9,484 nt of DNA from DASUTW01 sp035513995 (GTDB lineage Bacteria; Actinomycetota; UBA4738; CALAEC01). Numbering within the stretch: the stretch's first letter is position 1; each line of letters opens with the position of its first letter. A model generated the notes under the pieces. It saw only the letters and a list, made by a program, of their open reading frames with translations, had not been told where the DNA came from and ran no database searches. Made by a program: the position numbers and the translations under genes. Positions 1 to 7,184 of this stretch are shown piece after piece. The stretch is taken from the NCBI GenBank assembly GCA_035513995.1, contig DATKBL010000144.1, forward strand, positions 1 through 9,484, given 5' to 3'.

Positions 1-182
1 CGCGCGGGGAGTTCTCGGTCGTGATCGCCGGCCTGGCGGTCTCGGCGGGGATCGAGCCCTCGCTGGGGCCGCTGACCGCCGCGTACGTCCTGATCCTCGC
101 CACGGTGGGTCCGATCGCCGCGCGGGTCGTCGACTCCGTCACCGCCCGGCGAGGGCTCCAGCGCCCCCGCGAGGAGCCCTGA
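1..182 (+). CDS. C-terminal end of a cation:proton antiporter (CPA2/KefB-like), partial
   Basis: Reading from base 3, 59 codons run to a TGA at 180-182; the 5' part lies outside the window. The fragment opens with RGEFSVVIAG, which resembles the RGEFS(L/V)V segment near the end of CPA2 monovalent cation:proton antiporters. Two hydrophobic stretches follow (about residues 4-17 and 24-41 of the fragment), then a short basic, proline-rich cytoplasmic tail (ARRGLQRPREEP). From family knowledge the protein would exchange K+ or Na+ for protons across the inner membrane; which ion cannot be read from this tail. A strong hairpin spans its last codons, so transcription probably ends here. Assignment rests on a short but characteristic segment. 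Confidence 0.68.
   Translation, partial: RGEFSVVIAGLAVSAGIEPSLGPLTAAYVLILATVGPIAARVVDSVTARRGLQRPREEP
152..180 (+). terminator. Hairpin over the antiporter stop codon, probable terminator
   Basis: AGGGCTCC (152-159) and GGAGCCCT (173-180) form a perfect 8-bp stem. Inside it GCG (161-163) can pair with CGC (168-170) around a CCCC loop. The 3' arm ends on the T of the TGA stop codon. No U-tract follows, so this would be the U-less type often proposed for high-GC actinobacteria. Termination is inferred. Confidence 0.5.
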
Positions 183-195
183 TCGGTGCGTCGCG

Positions 196-209
196 CCCAT
201 CCGGATGGG
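196..209. promoter_or_regulatory. 14-bp perfect palindrome in front of apt
   Basis: CCCATCCGGATGGG is a perfect palindrome 13 bases before the apt ATG. Its right end overlaps GGGAG (207-211), the likely apt ribosome-binding site. It could be an operator for a dimeric regulator, or a small RNA hairpin (5-bp stem, CCGG loop) masking the ribosome-binding site. No TANNNT -10 element is visible between the antiporter stop and apt. Confidence 0.35.
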
Positions 210-222
210 AGAATGAGCGCGG

Positions 223-750
223 ATGAACGACAACCTCAAGCGGCTGCGCGAGCTCATCAGGGACGTCCCGGACTTCCCTCAGGAGGGCGTCGTCTTCAAG
301 GACATCACCCCGCTCCTCGCCGACCCGGTCGCCTTCTCCACGGCGATCGACATGATCGTCGTGCACTTCGGTCGGGGGAACGTGGACCACGTCGTGGGCA
401 TCGAGGCCCGCGGGTTCATCCTTGCCTCCCCGGTCGCCTATCACTTCGGGGCGGGCTTCGTCCCCGTGCGCAAGAAGGGCAAGCTCCCCTGGACCACGCG
501 GGAGCAGGCTTACGAGCTGGAGTACGGGACCGAGGTCCTCGAGATCCACGACGACGCCTTCCGGCCGGGAGAGCGGGTGCTGATCGTGGACGACGTGCTG
601 GCCACGGGGGGCACCGCGAAGGCGACCGCCGAGCTGATCGAGTCGCTCGGGGCCAAGGTGATGGGGATCGCCGTGCTGCTGGAGCTGTCCTTCCTCGAGG
701 GCAGGAAGCAGATCGAGGACTACGAGCTCTTCTCGCTTCTGACCGCCTGA
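223..750 (+). CDS. apt: Adenine phosphoribosyltransferase
   Basis: Apt joins adenine and PRPP to give AMP and pyrophosphate in cytoplasmic purine salvage. The 175-residue product has the usual family length. Visible hallmarks are PDFPxxGVVFKDITPLL (16-32), EARGF (61-65), KKGKLPW (84-90) in the substrate loop, and the PRPP-binding motif VLIVDDVLATGGTA (119-132) with its paired acidic residues and TGGT. The start is unambiguous: an in-frame TGA lies at 214-216 and ATG 223 is the first start after it, with GGGAG at 207-211 as ribosome-binding site. It is followed after 52 bases by rel, the neighbour seen in many actinobacteria and Firmicutes. That pairing makes sense because both enzymes act on purine nucleotide pools. 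Nothing is unusual in the protein. Confidence 0.97.
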   Translation: MNDNLKRLRELIRDVPDFPQEGVVFKDITPLLADPVAFSTAIDMIVVHFGRGNVDHVVGIEARGFILASPVAYHFGAGFVPVRKKGKLPWTTREQAYELEYGTEVLEIHDDAFRPGERVLIVDDVLATGGTAKATAELIESLGAKVMGIAVLLELSFLEGRKQIEDYELFSLLTA

Positions 751-802
751 CCCGGGACACCCGCCCGGCCCCCGTGCTTCAATAGGAGAGGTCAGGAGAG
801 GG

Positions 803-3049
803 GTGCACCCGTTGGAGGACGTTCGCGCACCGGAGAAGCGGAGCGGCCTCCTGGCGCGCCTTCCCTTCGTGTCGAGCCATCCCGATCGAGCAGAGGGGAT
901 CGAGGGGCTCCTCAGGAAGGTGCGGGCGTACAACCAGAAGGCCGACGTCCGGCTCATCGAGCGCGCCCACGAGGTGGCCGAGCGTGCGCACCACGGCCAG
1001 GTGCGGAAGTCGGGCGAGGCGTTCATCGAGCACCCCCTCGGGGTCACCCAGGTCCTCGCCGACCTCGGCATGGACACCACGACGCTCGTCGCCGGCCTCC
1101 TCCACGACGTCGTGGAGGACACGAGCATCACGCTGGATGAGGTGGAGCAGGAGTTCGGCGGCGACGTCGCCGCGCTCGTGGACGGCGTGACCAAGCTCGA
1201 CAAGATCCCGCTCCGAACCCGAGAGCAGCACCAGGCCGAGAACGTCCGGAAGATGATCGTGGCGATGGCCCGCGACATCCGGGTGCTGATCATCAAGCTC
1301 GCCGACCGCCTCCACAACATGCGCACGCTGGCGGCCCTCCGCCCCGAGAAGCAGAGCCAGAAGGCCACCGAGACCCTCGAGATCTACGCGCCGCTCGCGC
1401 ATCGCCTCGGCATCTACTCGATCCGGTGGGAGCTCGAGGACCTCGCCTTCGCCACGCTCCACCCGCGGCGGTTCGAGGAGATCCGCAACCTTGTGGGGAA
1501 GGCCGAGGACGAGCGAGAGTCCCAGCTCCACGAGGCGCGGAGGACGATCAGCAGGCACCTCAAGAAGCTGAAGATCAAGGCCGACGTCAGCGGCCGGCCG
1601 AAGCACCTCTACGGCGTCTACGAGAAGATGGTCCTGCGGGGCAAGGAGTTCAACGAGATCTTCGACCTCCTGGGGATCCGCATCCTGTGCGAGACGGTCA
1701 AGGACTGCTACGCGGCGCTGGGGGCCGTCCACGCTCTGTGGAAGCCCGTGCCCGGACGGTTCAAGGACTACATCGCGATGCCCAAGTTCAACATGTACCA
1801 GTCGCTGCACACGGTCATGATCGGGCCCGGGGGGAAGCCCCTCGAGGTCCAGATCCGCACCGAGCAGATGCACAAGACGGCCGAGTTCGGGATCGCGGCG
1901 CACTGGCAGTACAAGGAGGGGAAGAAGGGCAAGCGCGACGACACCGAGCTGGCGTGGCTACGTCAGATCATGGAGTGGCAGCAGGAGACGCAGGACCCGA
2001 AGGACTTCATGGAGTCGCTGCGGATCGACCTCTACGAAGACCAGATCTTCGTCTTCACGCCGAAGGGCGACGTGATCGATCTCCCTGCCGGCGCCACCCC
2101 GATCGACTTCGCCTACAACATCCACACCGAGGTCGGGCACCGGTGCATGGGCGCGAAGGTGAACGGGAAGCTCGTGCCCCTCGACTACGCCCTGCGGACG
2201 GGGGACACGGTCGACGTGCTCACCTCGAAGGCGGGCGACGCGGGCCCGTCGCGCGACTGGCTGCAGGTCGTCAAGTCGCCGCGGGCGCGCAACAAGATCC
2301 GGCAGTGGTTCTCGCGGGAACGTCGCGAGGACGCGATGGAGACCGGCCGCGACCTGCTCCAACGCGAGCTGCGGCGGCAGGGGCTCCCGCTGAAGCGGCT
2401 GACCACCGAGCGCGTCCTGGCGGATCTGGCCGAGGACCTCAACTACGGCGAGCTCGACGCGCTGCTCGTCGCGATCGGCGAGGGACACGTGTCGCCGAAG
2501 TCGATCGTGGTCCGGCTCGAGCGGCTCGTCACGCAGGAGGACGAGGAGGAGGCCGACGTGCCCCCGGCGCGTCCCGTGGCCATCGGGAAGCAAGAGGCCG
2601 GCGGGGCCGTCATGGTCCAGGGGTCCTCCGACGTGTGGGCGAAGCTCGCGCGGTGCTGCACGCCCGTCCCCGGCGACGAGATCATGGGGTTCGTCACGCG
2701 AGGGCAGGGGGTCTCGGTGCATCGGGCCGACTGCCCGAACGCCCTGGCGCTCGAGAGCCAGCGCGACCGGTTCATCGAGGTCTCGTGGCGGACGGGGAAG
2801 CCCACCTCGTTCATCGTGTCGATCATGGTCGAGGCCCTCGACCGCAAGAAGCTGCTCGGGGACATCGCCACGGCGCTCTCCGAGCAGCAGGTGAACATCA
2901 TCTCCGCGTCCTCGGGCGTGGGGAAGGATCGCGTCGCGAAGTTCCGGTTCACGTTCGAGCTCGCCGACATCGCGCACCTGGAGAGCGTGCTTCGCGGGAT
3001 CAAGAAGGTGGACGCCGTCTTCGACGCCTACCGCGAGGTCCCGGGCTGA
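803..3049 (+). CDS. rel: Bifunctional (p)ppGpp synthetase/hydrolase, long RSH (Rel)
   Basis: Rel makes (p)ppGpp from ATP and GTP/GDP when uncharged tRNA enters the ribosomal A site, and degrades it otherwise. The 748-residue protein has all long-RSH domains in order. The HD hydrolase domain has H64, H77, the HD pair at 101-102 followed by VVEDT, and LADRLHN at 166-172. The synthetase domain spans about 255-370, with GRPKHLYGVYEKM, DLLGIRI and MPKFNMYQSLHT. The TGS domain is about 413-475. A Cys-Cys...His...Cys zinc-type motif lies at C618, C619, H640 and C644, and a C-terminal ACT domain covers about 665-745. The intact HD residues argue for a bifunctional enzyme rather than a synthetase-only RelA. 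I chose GTG 803 with AGGAG at 794-798 (short 4-base spacing); TTG 812 in the same frame is the alternative. A weak promoter (GGGACA 754-759, 18 bases, TTCAAT 778-783) is possible, as is co-transcription with apt. Confidence 0.97.
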   Translation: MHPLEDVRAPEKRSGLLARLPFVSSHPDRAEGIEGLLRKVRAYNQKADVRLIERAHEVAERAHHGQVRKSGEAFIEHPLGVTQVLADLGMDTTTLVAGLLHDVVEDTSITLDEVEQEFGGDVAALVDGVTKLDKIPLRTREQHQAENVRKMIVAMARDIRVLIIKLADRLHNMRTLAALRPEKQSQKATETLEIYAPLAHRLGIYSIRWELEDLAFATLHPRRFEEIRNLVGKAEDERESQLHEARRTISRHLKKLKIKADVSGRPKHLYGVYEKMVLRGKEFNEIFDLLGIRILCETVKDCYAALGAVHALWKPVPGRFKDYIAMPKFNMYQSLHTVMIGPGGKPLEVQIRTEQMHKTAEFGIAAHWQYKEGKKGKRDDTELAWLRQIMEWQQETQDPKDFMESLRIDLYEDQIFVFTPKGDVIDLPAGATPIDFAYNIHTEVGHRCMGAKVNGKLVPLDYALRTGDTVDVLTSKAGDAGPSRDWLQVVKSPRARNKIRQWFSRERREDAMETGRDLLQRELRRQGLPLKRLTTERVLADLAEDLNYGELDALLVAIGEGHVSPKSIVVRLERLVTQEDEEEADVPPARPVAIGKQEAGGAVMVQGSSDVWAKLARCCTPVPGDEIMGFVTRGQGVSVHRADCPNALALESQRDRFIEVSWRTGKPTSFIVSIMVEALDRKKLLGDIATALSEQQVNIISASSGVGKDRVAKFRFTFELADIAHLESVLRGIKKVDAVFDAYREVPG
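3035..3038 (+). promoter_or_regulatory. Ribosome-binding site supporting a CTG start of dtd
   Basis: GAGG lies seven bases before CTG 3046, a normal spacing. The only nearby conventional start, GTG 3055, has GAGG at 3048-3051 just three bases away, which is too close. The site therefore favours initiation at CTG 3046. Confidence 0.4.
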
Positions 3050-3483
3050 GGATCGTGCTGCAGCGGGTCGCCCGGGCCGAGGTCCGGGTCGCCGGCGAGT
3101 CGGTCGCCCGGTGCGGCACGGGGCTCCTCCTGCTCGTGGGCGTGGGCGCGGAGGACGACGGGGTCGAGATCTCCGCCCTGGCCGCGAAGATCGCGGGGCT
3201 GCGGGTCTTCGAGGATGACTCCGGGAAGATGAATCTCTCGCTCCAGGACGTCCCGGGAGTGGTGCTCGTGGTCCCGAACTTCACCCTGTACGGCGACGTG
3301 CGGAAGGGGCGCCGGCCGTCGTGGGCGGGAGCGGCCTCGCCCGAGAGCGCCGAGGAACGGGTGGAGACTCTGTGCCGGGCCCTGGAGGACCAGGGCGCCA
3401 CCGTGCACCGGGGGGTCTTCGGCGCGCACATGGAGGTCGAGCTGGTGAACGACGGTCCCGTGACCCTCGTGCTCGAGGCCTGA
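3046..3483 (+). CDS. dtd: D-aminoacyl-tRNA deacylase (Dtd) with apparent CTG start
   Basis: Dtd removes D-amino acids (and glycine mis-attached to tRNA-Ala) from tRNA, acting as a dimer in the cytoplasm. From CTG 3046 the product is 145 residues, the standard length, and aligns from residue 1 with family members that begin M-R-x-V-x-Q-R-V. Recognisable parts are GLLLLVGV (26-33), FEDDSGKMNLS (55-65), GRRPSW (88-93), FGAHMxVELVNDGPVT (125-140). Two things are odd. First, there is no ATG, GTG or TTG at the expected start: CTG 3046-3048 overlaps the rel TGA as CTGA, and GTG 3055 would remove three residues of the first strand. Second, the usual SQFTL signature reads PNFTL at 77-81. The NDGPVT motif with its cis-proline dipeptide is intact. 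The gene is translationally coupled to rel, and a hairpin sits on its stop codon. Confidence 0.92.
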   Translation: MRIVLQRVARAEVRVAGESVARCGTGLLLLVGVGAEDDGVEISALAAKIAGLRVFEDDSGKMNLSLQDVPGVVLVVPNFTLYGDVRKGRRPSWAGAASPESAEERVETLCRALEDQGATVHRGVFGAHMEVELVNDGPVTLVLEA

Positions 3484-3494
3484 GGGCGGCCTCG
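3474..3494 (+). terminator. Hairpin spanning the dtd stop codon, probable terminator
   Basis: CGAGGCC (3474-3480) and GGCCTCG (3488-3494) make a perfect 7-bp GC-rich stem with a 7-base loop that contains the dtd TGA (3481-3483). No U-tract follows. It lies directly in front of the -10 element of the next gene, which fits the end of one unit and the start of another. Confidence 0.45.
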
Positions 3495-3501
3495 TATCCA
3501 C

Positions 3502-3507
3502 TACGAT
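3502..3507 (+). promoter_or_regulatory. -10 element of a leaderless promoter for the MBL-hisS-aspS unit
   Basis: TACGAT ends seven bases before ATG 3515, so the predicted transcription start falls on or next to that ATG. The -35 region would lie at about 3479-3485 inside the dtd hairpin and is poor (CTGAGG). The same element-to-ATG spacing is seen at rarA and alaS. Confidence 0.5.
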
Positions 3508-3514
3508 GAGCCGG

Positions 3515-4138
3515 ATGTTCCTCGACGTGCGCTTCGACAACCCCTTCCAGACGAACTGCTGGGCGTTCTCGGCCGACGGCTCCGACGAAGCCGTGGTGGT
3601 GGACCCGGGGTTCAACCCCGCGGGGGTGAAGGAGATGGTGGAGCGCTCCGGCCGCCGCATCGCCGCCGTGCTGGCGACGCACGGTCACGCCGACCACATC
3701 GCCTCGGCGCCTGAGGTCTGCGATCCGGACATCCCTCTCTACATCCACGAGGCCGACGAGCTGGCGCTGACCGACCAGGGGGCGTGGGGCGCCGGGATGC
3801 CGGTGCCGGATCGGTACCGGCCGCGGGAGGTCCGAACCGTCGCGGACGGCGACACTCTGGAGTTCGCCGGGTTCGAGATCCGCGTCCGCCACACGCCCGG
3901 GCACACCCCCGGCAGCGTGTGCTTCGCGACCGACGGGTTCCTGCTCTCGGGCGACCTGGTCTTCCGGGACTCGATCGGGCGGCACGACTTCCCCAACTCG
4001 AACGCTCGCGACATGTTCGAGAGCCTGCGCTGGTTCCTCACGCTCGACGACGGGATCGATGTGTATCCGGGGCACGGTCCCGAGACCACCGTGGGACGCG
4101 AGCGCGCCCGGAACGAGTGGCTCAAGGCGCTGGTGTGA
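3515..4138 (+). CDS. Metallo-beta-lactamase-fold hydrolase, glyoxalase II-like
   Basis: This is a single-domain MBL-fold enzyme of 207 residues, cytoplasmic (no signal peptide). The two-metal site is complete: THGHADH (55-61), H130 in TPGHTPGS, D147 in SGDLVF, and H187 in YPGHGPETT. The closest named relatives are hydroxyacylglutathione-hydrolase-like proteins; the mycobacterial gene in the same position next to hisS is annotated as a glyoxalase II. Real glyoxalase II enzymes are longer, with a C-terminal helical domain that is missing here, so the thioester substrate is unproven. Two in-frame ATGs exist: 3506 (MSRMFLDV) and 3515 (MFLDV). The first overlaps the -10 element, so the second is preferred as a leaderless start. 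Its TGA overlaps the hisS start by four bases (GTGA). Confidence 0.88.
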   Translation: MFLDVRFDNPFQTNCWAFSADGSDEAVVVDPGFNPAGVKEMVERSGRRIAAVLATHGHADHIASAPEVCDPDIPLYIHEADELALTDQGAWGAGMPVPDRYRPREVRTVADGDTLEFAGFEIRVRHTPGHTPGSVCFATDGFLLSGDLVFRDSIGRHDFPNSNARDMFESLRWFLTLDDGIDVYPGHGPETTVGRERARNEWLKALV

Positions 4139-5394
4139 GCGAGCGCTTCGCCCCTCCGCGCGGGACACAGGACCTGCTGCCCCCGATCTCCGATCGCCTG
4201 GAGGCCCTCGGAGCCGAGGCGGCGCGGCTGGCCCGCCTCTTCGGCTTCCGCCGCGTCGAGACGCCGGTCTTCGAGCACACCGAGCTCTTCGCGAGGGGGG
4301 TCGGGGCCACGACCGACATCGTCACCAAGGAGATGTACACGTTCGAGGACAAGGGGGGCCGGTCGCTCACCCTTCGGCCCGAGGGGACCACCGGTGTGGT
4401 CCGGGCCTACCTCGCGAACCGGCAGGCCCTGCCCACTCCCTTCAAGGGCTACTACCTCGCCCCGATGTTCCGCCACGAGCGGCCCCAGGCGGGCCGGATG
4501 CGCCAGCACACGCAGTTCGGGGTGGAGGTGCTCGGCACCGCGGCGCCCGACGCCGACGCCGAGGTGATCGCGATCGGTCACCGGTTCCTCTCACGGTGGG
4601 GGCTCTCGTTCGAGCTCCGCGTCAACTCGATCGGCGACCCGGTGTGCCGTCCCGCCTACCGTGAGGCCTTGCTGACGTTCCTGCGGGAGCGGCGCGACCG
4701 GCTGTCCGAGGACTGCCGCGAGCGCATGGAGGAGAACCCCCTGCGCGTCCTCGACTGCAAAGTGCCCTCGTGCCGCGAGGCCACCGCCGACGCCCCGAGC
4801 ATCCTCGAGTTCCTCGACGACGCCTGCCGGGAGCACTTCGAGACGGTGCGCGAGCGCCTCGATGAGCAGGGGATCGAGCACGCGGTGGACCCGCGGCTCG
4901 TGCGCGGCCTCGACTACTACACGCGGACGGCCTTCGAGTTCGTCAGCCCGAACCTCGGGCCGACCCAGTCGACCCTGTGCGGGGGAGGGCGGTACGACGG
5001 GCTGGCCGAGGCGATCGGCGGGCCCGCCACCCCCGGGATCGGCTTCGGGCTCGGCCTCGAGCGGGCGCTGCTCGCGATCGAGAAGGAGGGGCTCGAGCCA
5101 CCGCCGGCGCCGGCGACACGCGTGTTCGTCGTGGCGATCGGCGAGGACGCCGCGCGGGAGGCCCGCTCCCTCGCCCGGACGCTCCGCGACGAGCGCGTCT
5201 CAGCCGAGCACGCGCTGGAGCCTCGCCCCCTGGGGGCCCAGCTGAAGATGGCCGACCGGGCGGGGGCGAGGTACGCCGCGATCCTCGGCCAGGACGAGAT
5301 GGCGGCCGGCGAGGTCACGATGCGCGACATGGAGACGGGGGACCAGCAGCGGGTGAAGCTGGGGGAGGTGACCGCGTGGCTGACCTCCCGATGA
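4135..5394 (+). CDS. hisS: Histidyl-tRNA synthetase
   Basis: HisRS, a class II synthetase, charges tRNA-His with histidine in the cytoplasm as a homodimer. The 419-residue product has the normal length. Motif 2 begins MFRHERPQAGRMRQ (111-124), the histidine-binding HisA peptide is RGLDYYT (257-263), HisB is CGGGRYDGL (282-290), and motif 3 is GIGFGLGLERAL (301-312). The anticodon-binding domain covers about 329-414. After motif 2's arginines the sequence is QHTQFG, where many bacterial enzymes have QFHQFG or similar; the catalytic arginines are kept, so activity is expected. I chose GTG 4135, which overlaps the upstream TGA as GTGA and has AAGG at 4124-4127; the product then begins VSERFAPPRGTQDLLP, as family members do. 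The gene belongs to the MBL-hisS-aspS operon. Confidence 0.97.
   Translation: MSERFAPPRGTQDLLPPISDRLEALGAEAARLARLFGFRRVETPVFEHTELFARGVGATTDIVTKEMYTFEDKGGRSLTLRPEGTTGVVRAYLANRQALPTPFKGYYLAPMFRHERPQAGRMRQHTQFGVEVLGTAAPDADAEVIAIGHRFLSRWGLSFELRVNSIGDPVCRPAYREALLTFLRERRDRLSEDCRERMEENPLRVLDCKVPSCREATADAPSILEFLDDACREHFETVRERLDEQGIEHAVDPRLVRGLDYYTRTAFEFVSPNLGPTQSTLCGGGRYDGLAEAIGGPATPGIGFGLGLERALLAIEKEGLEPPPAPATRVFVVAIGEDAAREARSLARTLRDERVSAEHALEPRPLGAQLKMADRAGARYAAILGQDEMAAGEVTMRDMETGDQQRVKLGEVTAWLTSR
5364..5371 (+). promoter_or_regulatory. Strong ribosome-binding site deciding the aspS start
   Basis: GGAGGTGA, eight bases complementary to the 3' end of 16S rRNA, lies inside the end of hisS. From its GGAGG core to GTG 5376 there are seven bases, the ideal distance. 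The ATG at 5391 is more than 20 bases away and has no ribosome-binding site of its own. Confidence 0.55.
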
Positions 5395-7145
5395 GGACCC
5401 ACGCCTGCGGCGGGCTCGGGCTCGAGCACGCGGGGGAGCGGGTGGCGCTGTGCGGATGGGTGGCGACGACGCGCGACCACGGCGGCGTCATCTTCGTGGA
5501 CCTGCGCGACCGCGAGGGCGAGGTGCAGATCGTGGTCCACCCGGAGGAGGCCGGGGAGGCTCACGAGGTGGCGCAGCGCCTCAAGACCGAGAGCGTCGTG
5601 CGGGCCGTGGGGGTCGTCCAGCCACGCCCCGAGGGGACCGTCAACCCGGACCTCCCCACCGGCCAGGTCGAGGTGGCGGTGGACTGGATCGAGGTGCTCA
5701 GCGAGGCTGACACCCCGCCGTTCCCCGTCGAGGACCGGATCACGGCCGACGAGACCCTCCGGCTCCGGTACCGCTACCTGGACCTCCGCCGCCCGCAGAT
5801 GACGAGGATCCTCCGGATGCGACACGCCGCTTTCCGTGTGATCCGCGACCACATGGAGCGGAACGGGTTCGTGGAGGTGGAGACGCCGATGCTCACGCGG
5901 TCGACCCCCGAGGGCGCCCGGGACTTCCTCGTCCCCTCGCGCCTCCAGCGAGGCGCGCTCTACGCGTTGCCGCAGTCGCCTCAGCTCTTCAAGCAGATCC
6001 TCATGGTCTCCGGCATGGACCGCTACTACCAGATCGTCCGGTGCTTCCGCGACGAGGACCTCCGGGCCGACCGCCAGCCCGAGTTCACCCAGCTGGACGT
6101 CGAGCTGTCGTTCACCGACGAGGCGCAGGTGCAAGAGCTCGTCGAGGAGCTCATGGCGGAGGTGTGGGAGGAGATCCTGGGGGCCTCGATCGCCACCCCC
6201 TTCCCGCGGCTGGCCTACGACGAGGCGATGCAGCGCTTCGGGACCGACAAGCCCGACCTCCGCTACGGGATGGAGCTGGCCGACCTCACGGAGACGTTCC
6301 GGGGGAGCGGGTTCAACGCCTTCGCCAAGGTCGTCGAGGACGGAGGGGCGGTCAAGGGCCTGGCGGCCCCCGGCGCAGCCGGCTGGTCCCGCAAGGACCT
6401 CGACGGCCTCGTCGTCGAGGCGCAGGCGAGGGGGGCGAGCGGCCTCGTGTGGATCGCCCTCGGCGATGAGGAGGTCCGGTCCCCGGTCGCGAAGTTCCTC
6501 TCCGAGGACGAGCTGGCCGCCACGCGGGCGGCTACCGGGGCGGGCGAGGGCGACCTGGTCCTGCTGGTCGCCGACACGCCGGGGCGGGCGGGCACGGTCC
6601 TCGACGGGATGCGCAGGCTCATGGCCGACCGCCTCGACCTCGTCCCCGAAGGGGAGTGGGCGTTCGTCTGGATCACCGAGCCCCCGCTCTTCGAGCGGAG
6701 CGACGAGACCGAGACGTGGGTCTCGGTGCACCACCCGTTCACCTCGCCCGCGAGCGACGACCTCGACCCCGCCACCGCGAAGGCCCGGGCGTACGACGTG
6801 GTCCTGAACGGCTGGGAGCTCGGCGGCGGGAGCATCCGGATCCACCGTCCGGAGATCCAGCGGAAGGTCTTCGCGGCGCTGCGGATGGCGCCCGAGGAGG
6901 CCGAGGAGAGGTTCGGCTTCCTGCTCGAGGCGTTCCGCTACGGGGTGCCGCCTCACGGGGGGATCGCGCTCGGCCTCGATCGCCTGACGATGCTGCTCGC
7001 CGGGATGGACAACATCCGCGACGTGATCGCCTTCCCCAAGACCCAATCCGGAGCCGACCTTCTCACCGGGGCGCCGGCGCCCGTGTCGGAGGGGCAGCTC
7101 CGCGAGCTCGGCCTCCGCCTCCTCGAGGAGCAGAAGCAGAGTTGA
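5376..7145 (+). CDS. aspS: Aspartyl-tRNA synthetase, bacterial type, probably non-discriminating
   Basis: AspRS, class II, charges tRNA-Asp and, if non-discriminating, also tRNA-Asn. From GTG 5376 the product has 589 residues; ATG 5391, overlapping the hisS TGA as ATGA, would give 584. Numbered from ATG 5391: the anticodon-binding OB fold is about 1-105, motif 1 lies near ETPMLTRSTPEGARDFLVP, motif 2 is FRDEDLRADRQPEFTQLD (219-236), the bacterial GAD insertion is about 290-420, and motif 3 is GIALGLDRLTMLL (524-536). His30 (in RDHGG) and Gly82 stand where, by my recalled alignment, E. coli has Leu30 and Lys82. That pair is associated with enzymes that also make Asp-tRNA-Asn for GatCAB. It is the last gene of its operon, ending in a terminator-like hairpin. 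Confidence 0.97.
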   Translation: MADLPMRTHACGGLGLEHAGERVALCGWVATTRDHGGVIFVDLRDREGEVQIVVHPEEAGEAHEVAQRLKTESVVRAVGVVQPRPEGTVNPDLPTGQVEVAVDWIEVLSEADTPPFPVEDRITADETLRLRYRYLDLRRPQMTRILRMRHAAFRVIRDHMERNGFVEVETPMLTRSTPEGARDFLVPSRLQRGALYALPQSPQLFKQILMVSGMDRYYQIVRCFRDEDLRADRQPEFTQLDVELSFTDEAQVQELVEELMAEVWEEILGASIATPFPRLAYDEAMQRFGTDKPDLRYGMELADLTETFRGSGFNAFAKVVEDGGAVKGLAAPGAAGWSRKDLDGLVVEAQARGASGLVWIALGDEEVRSPVAKFLSEDELAATRAATGAGEGDLVLLVADTPGRAGTVLDGMRRLMADRLDLVPEGEWAFVWITEPPLFERSDETETWVSVHHPFTSPASDDLDPATAKARAYDVVLNGWELGGGSIRIHRPEIQRKVFAALRMAPEEAEERFGFLLEAFRYGVPPHGGIALGLDRLTMLLAGMDNIRDVIAFPKTQSGADLLTGAPAPVSEGQLRELGLRLLEEQKQS

Positions 7146-7184
7146 TGCCCCGAGCCCGGGTTGAACGTCGGGAGGCCGGGGCAT
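7145..7184 (+). terminator. Hairpin at the end of aspS, probable terminator
   Basis: ATGCCCCG (7145-7152) and CGGGGCAT (7177-7184) form a perfect 8-bp stem starting on the last base of the aspS stop codon. CCCG (7155-7158) and CGGG (7169-7172) can pair further in. There is no U-tract after it. The loop contains the -35 box of the next promoter, so the two elements are superimposed. Confidence 0.5.

Noticed and set aside
3055..3483. GTG 3055 as start of dtd
   Set aside because: It removes three residues of the conserved first strand and its ribosome-binding site is only three bases away; CTG 3046 fits length, alignment and spacing better. Kept as the alternative.
3506..3514. ATG 3506 as start of the MBL hydrolase
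   Set aside because: It overlaps the -10 element TACGAT, so mRNA from that promoter would not contain it; ATG 3515 fits a leaderless start.
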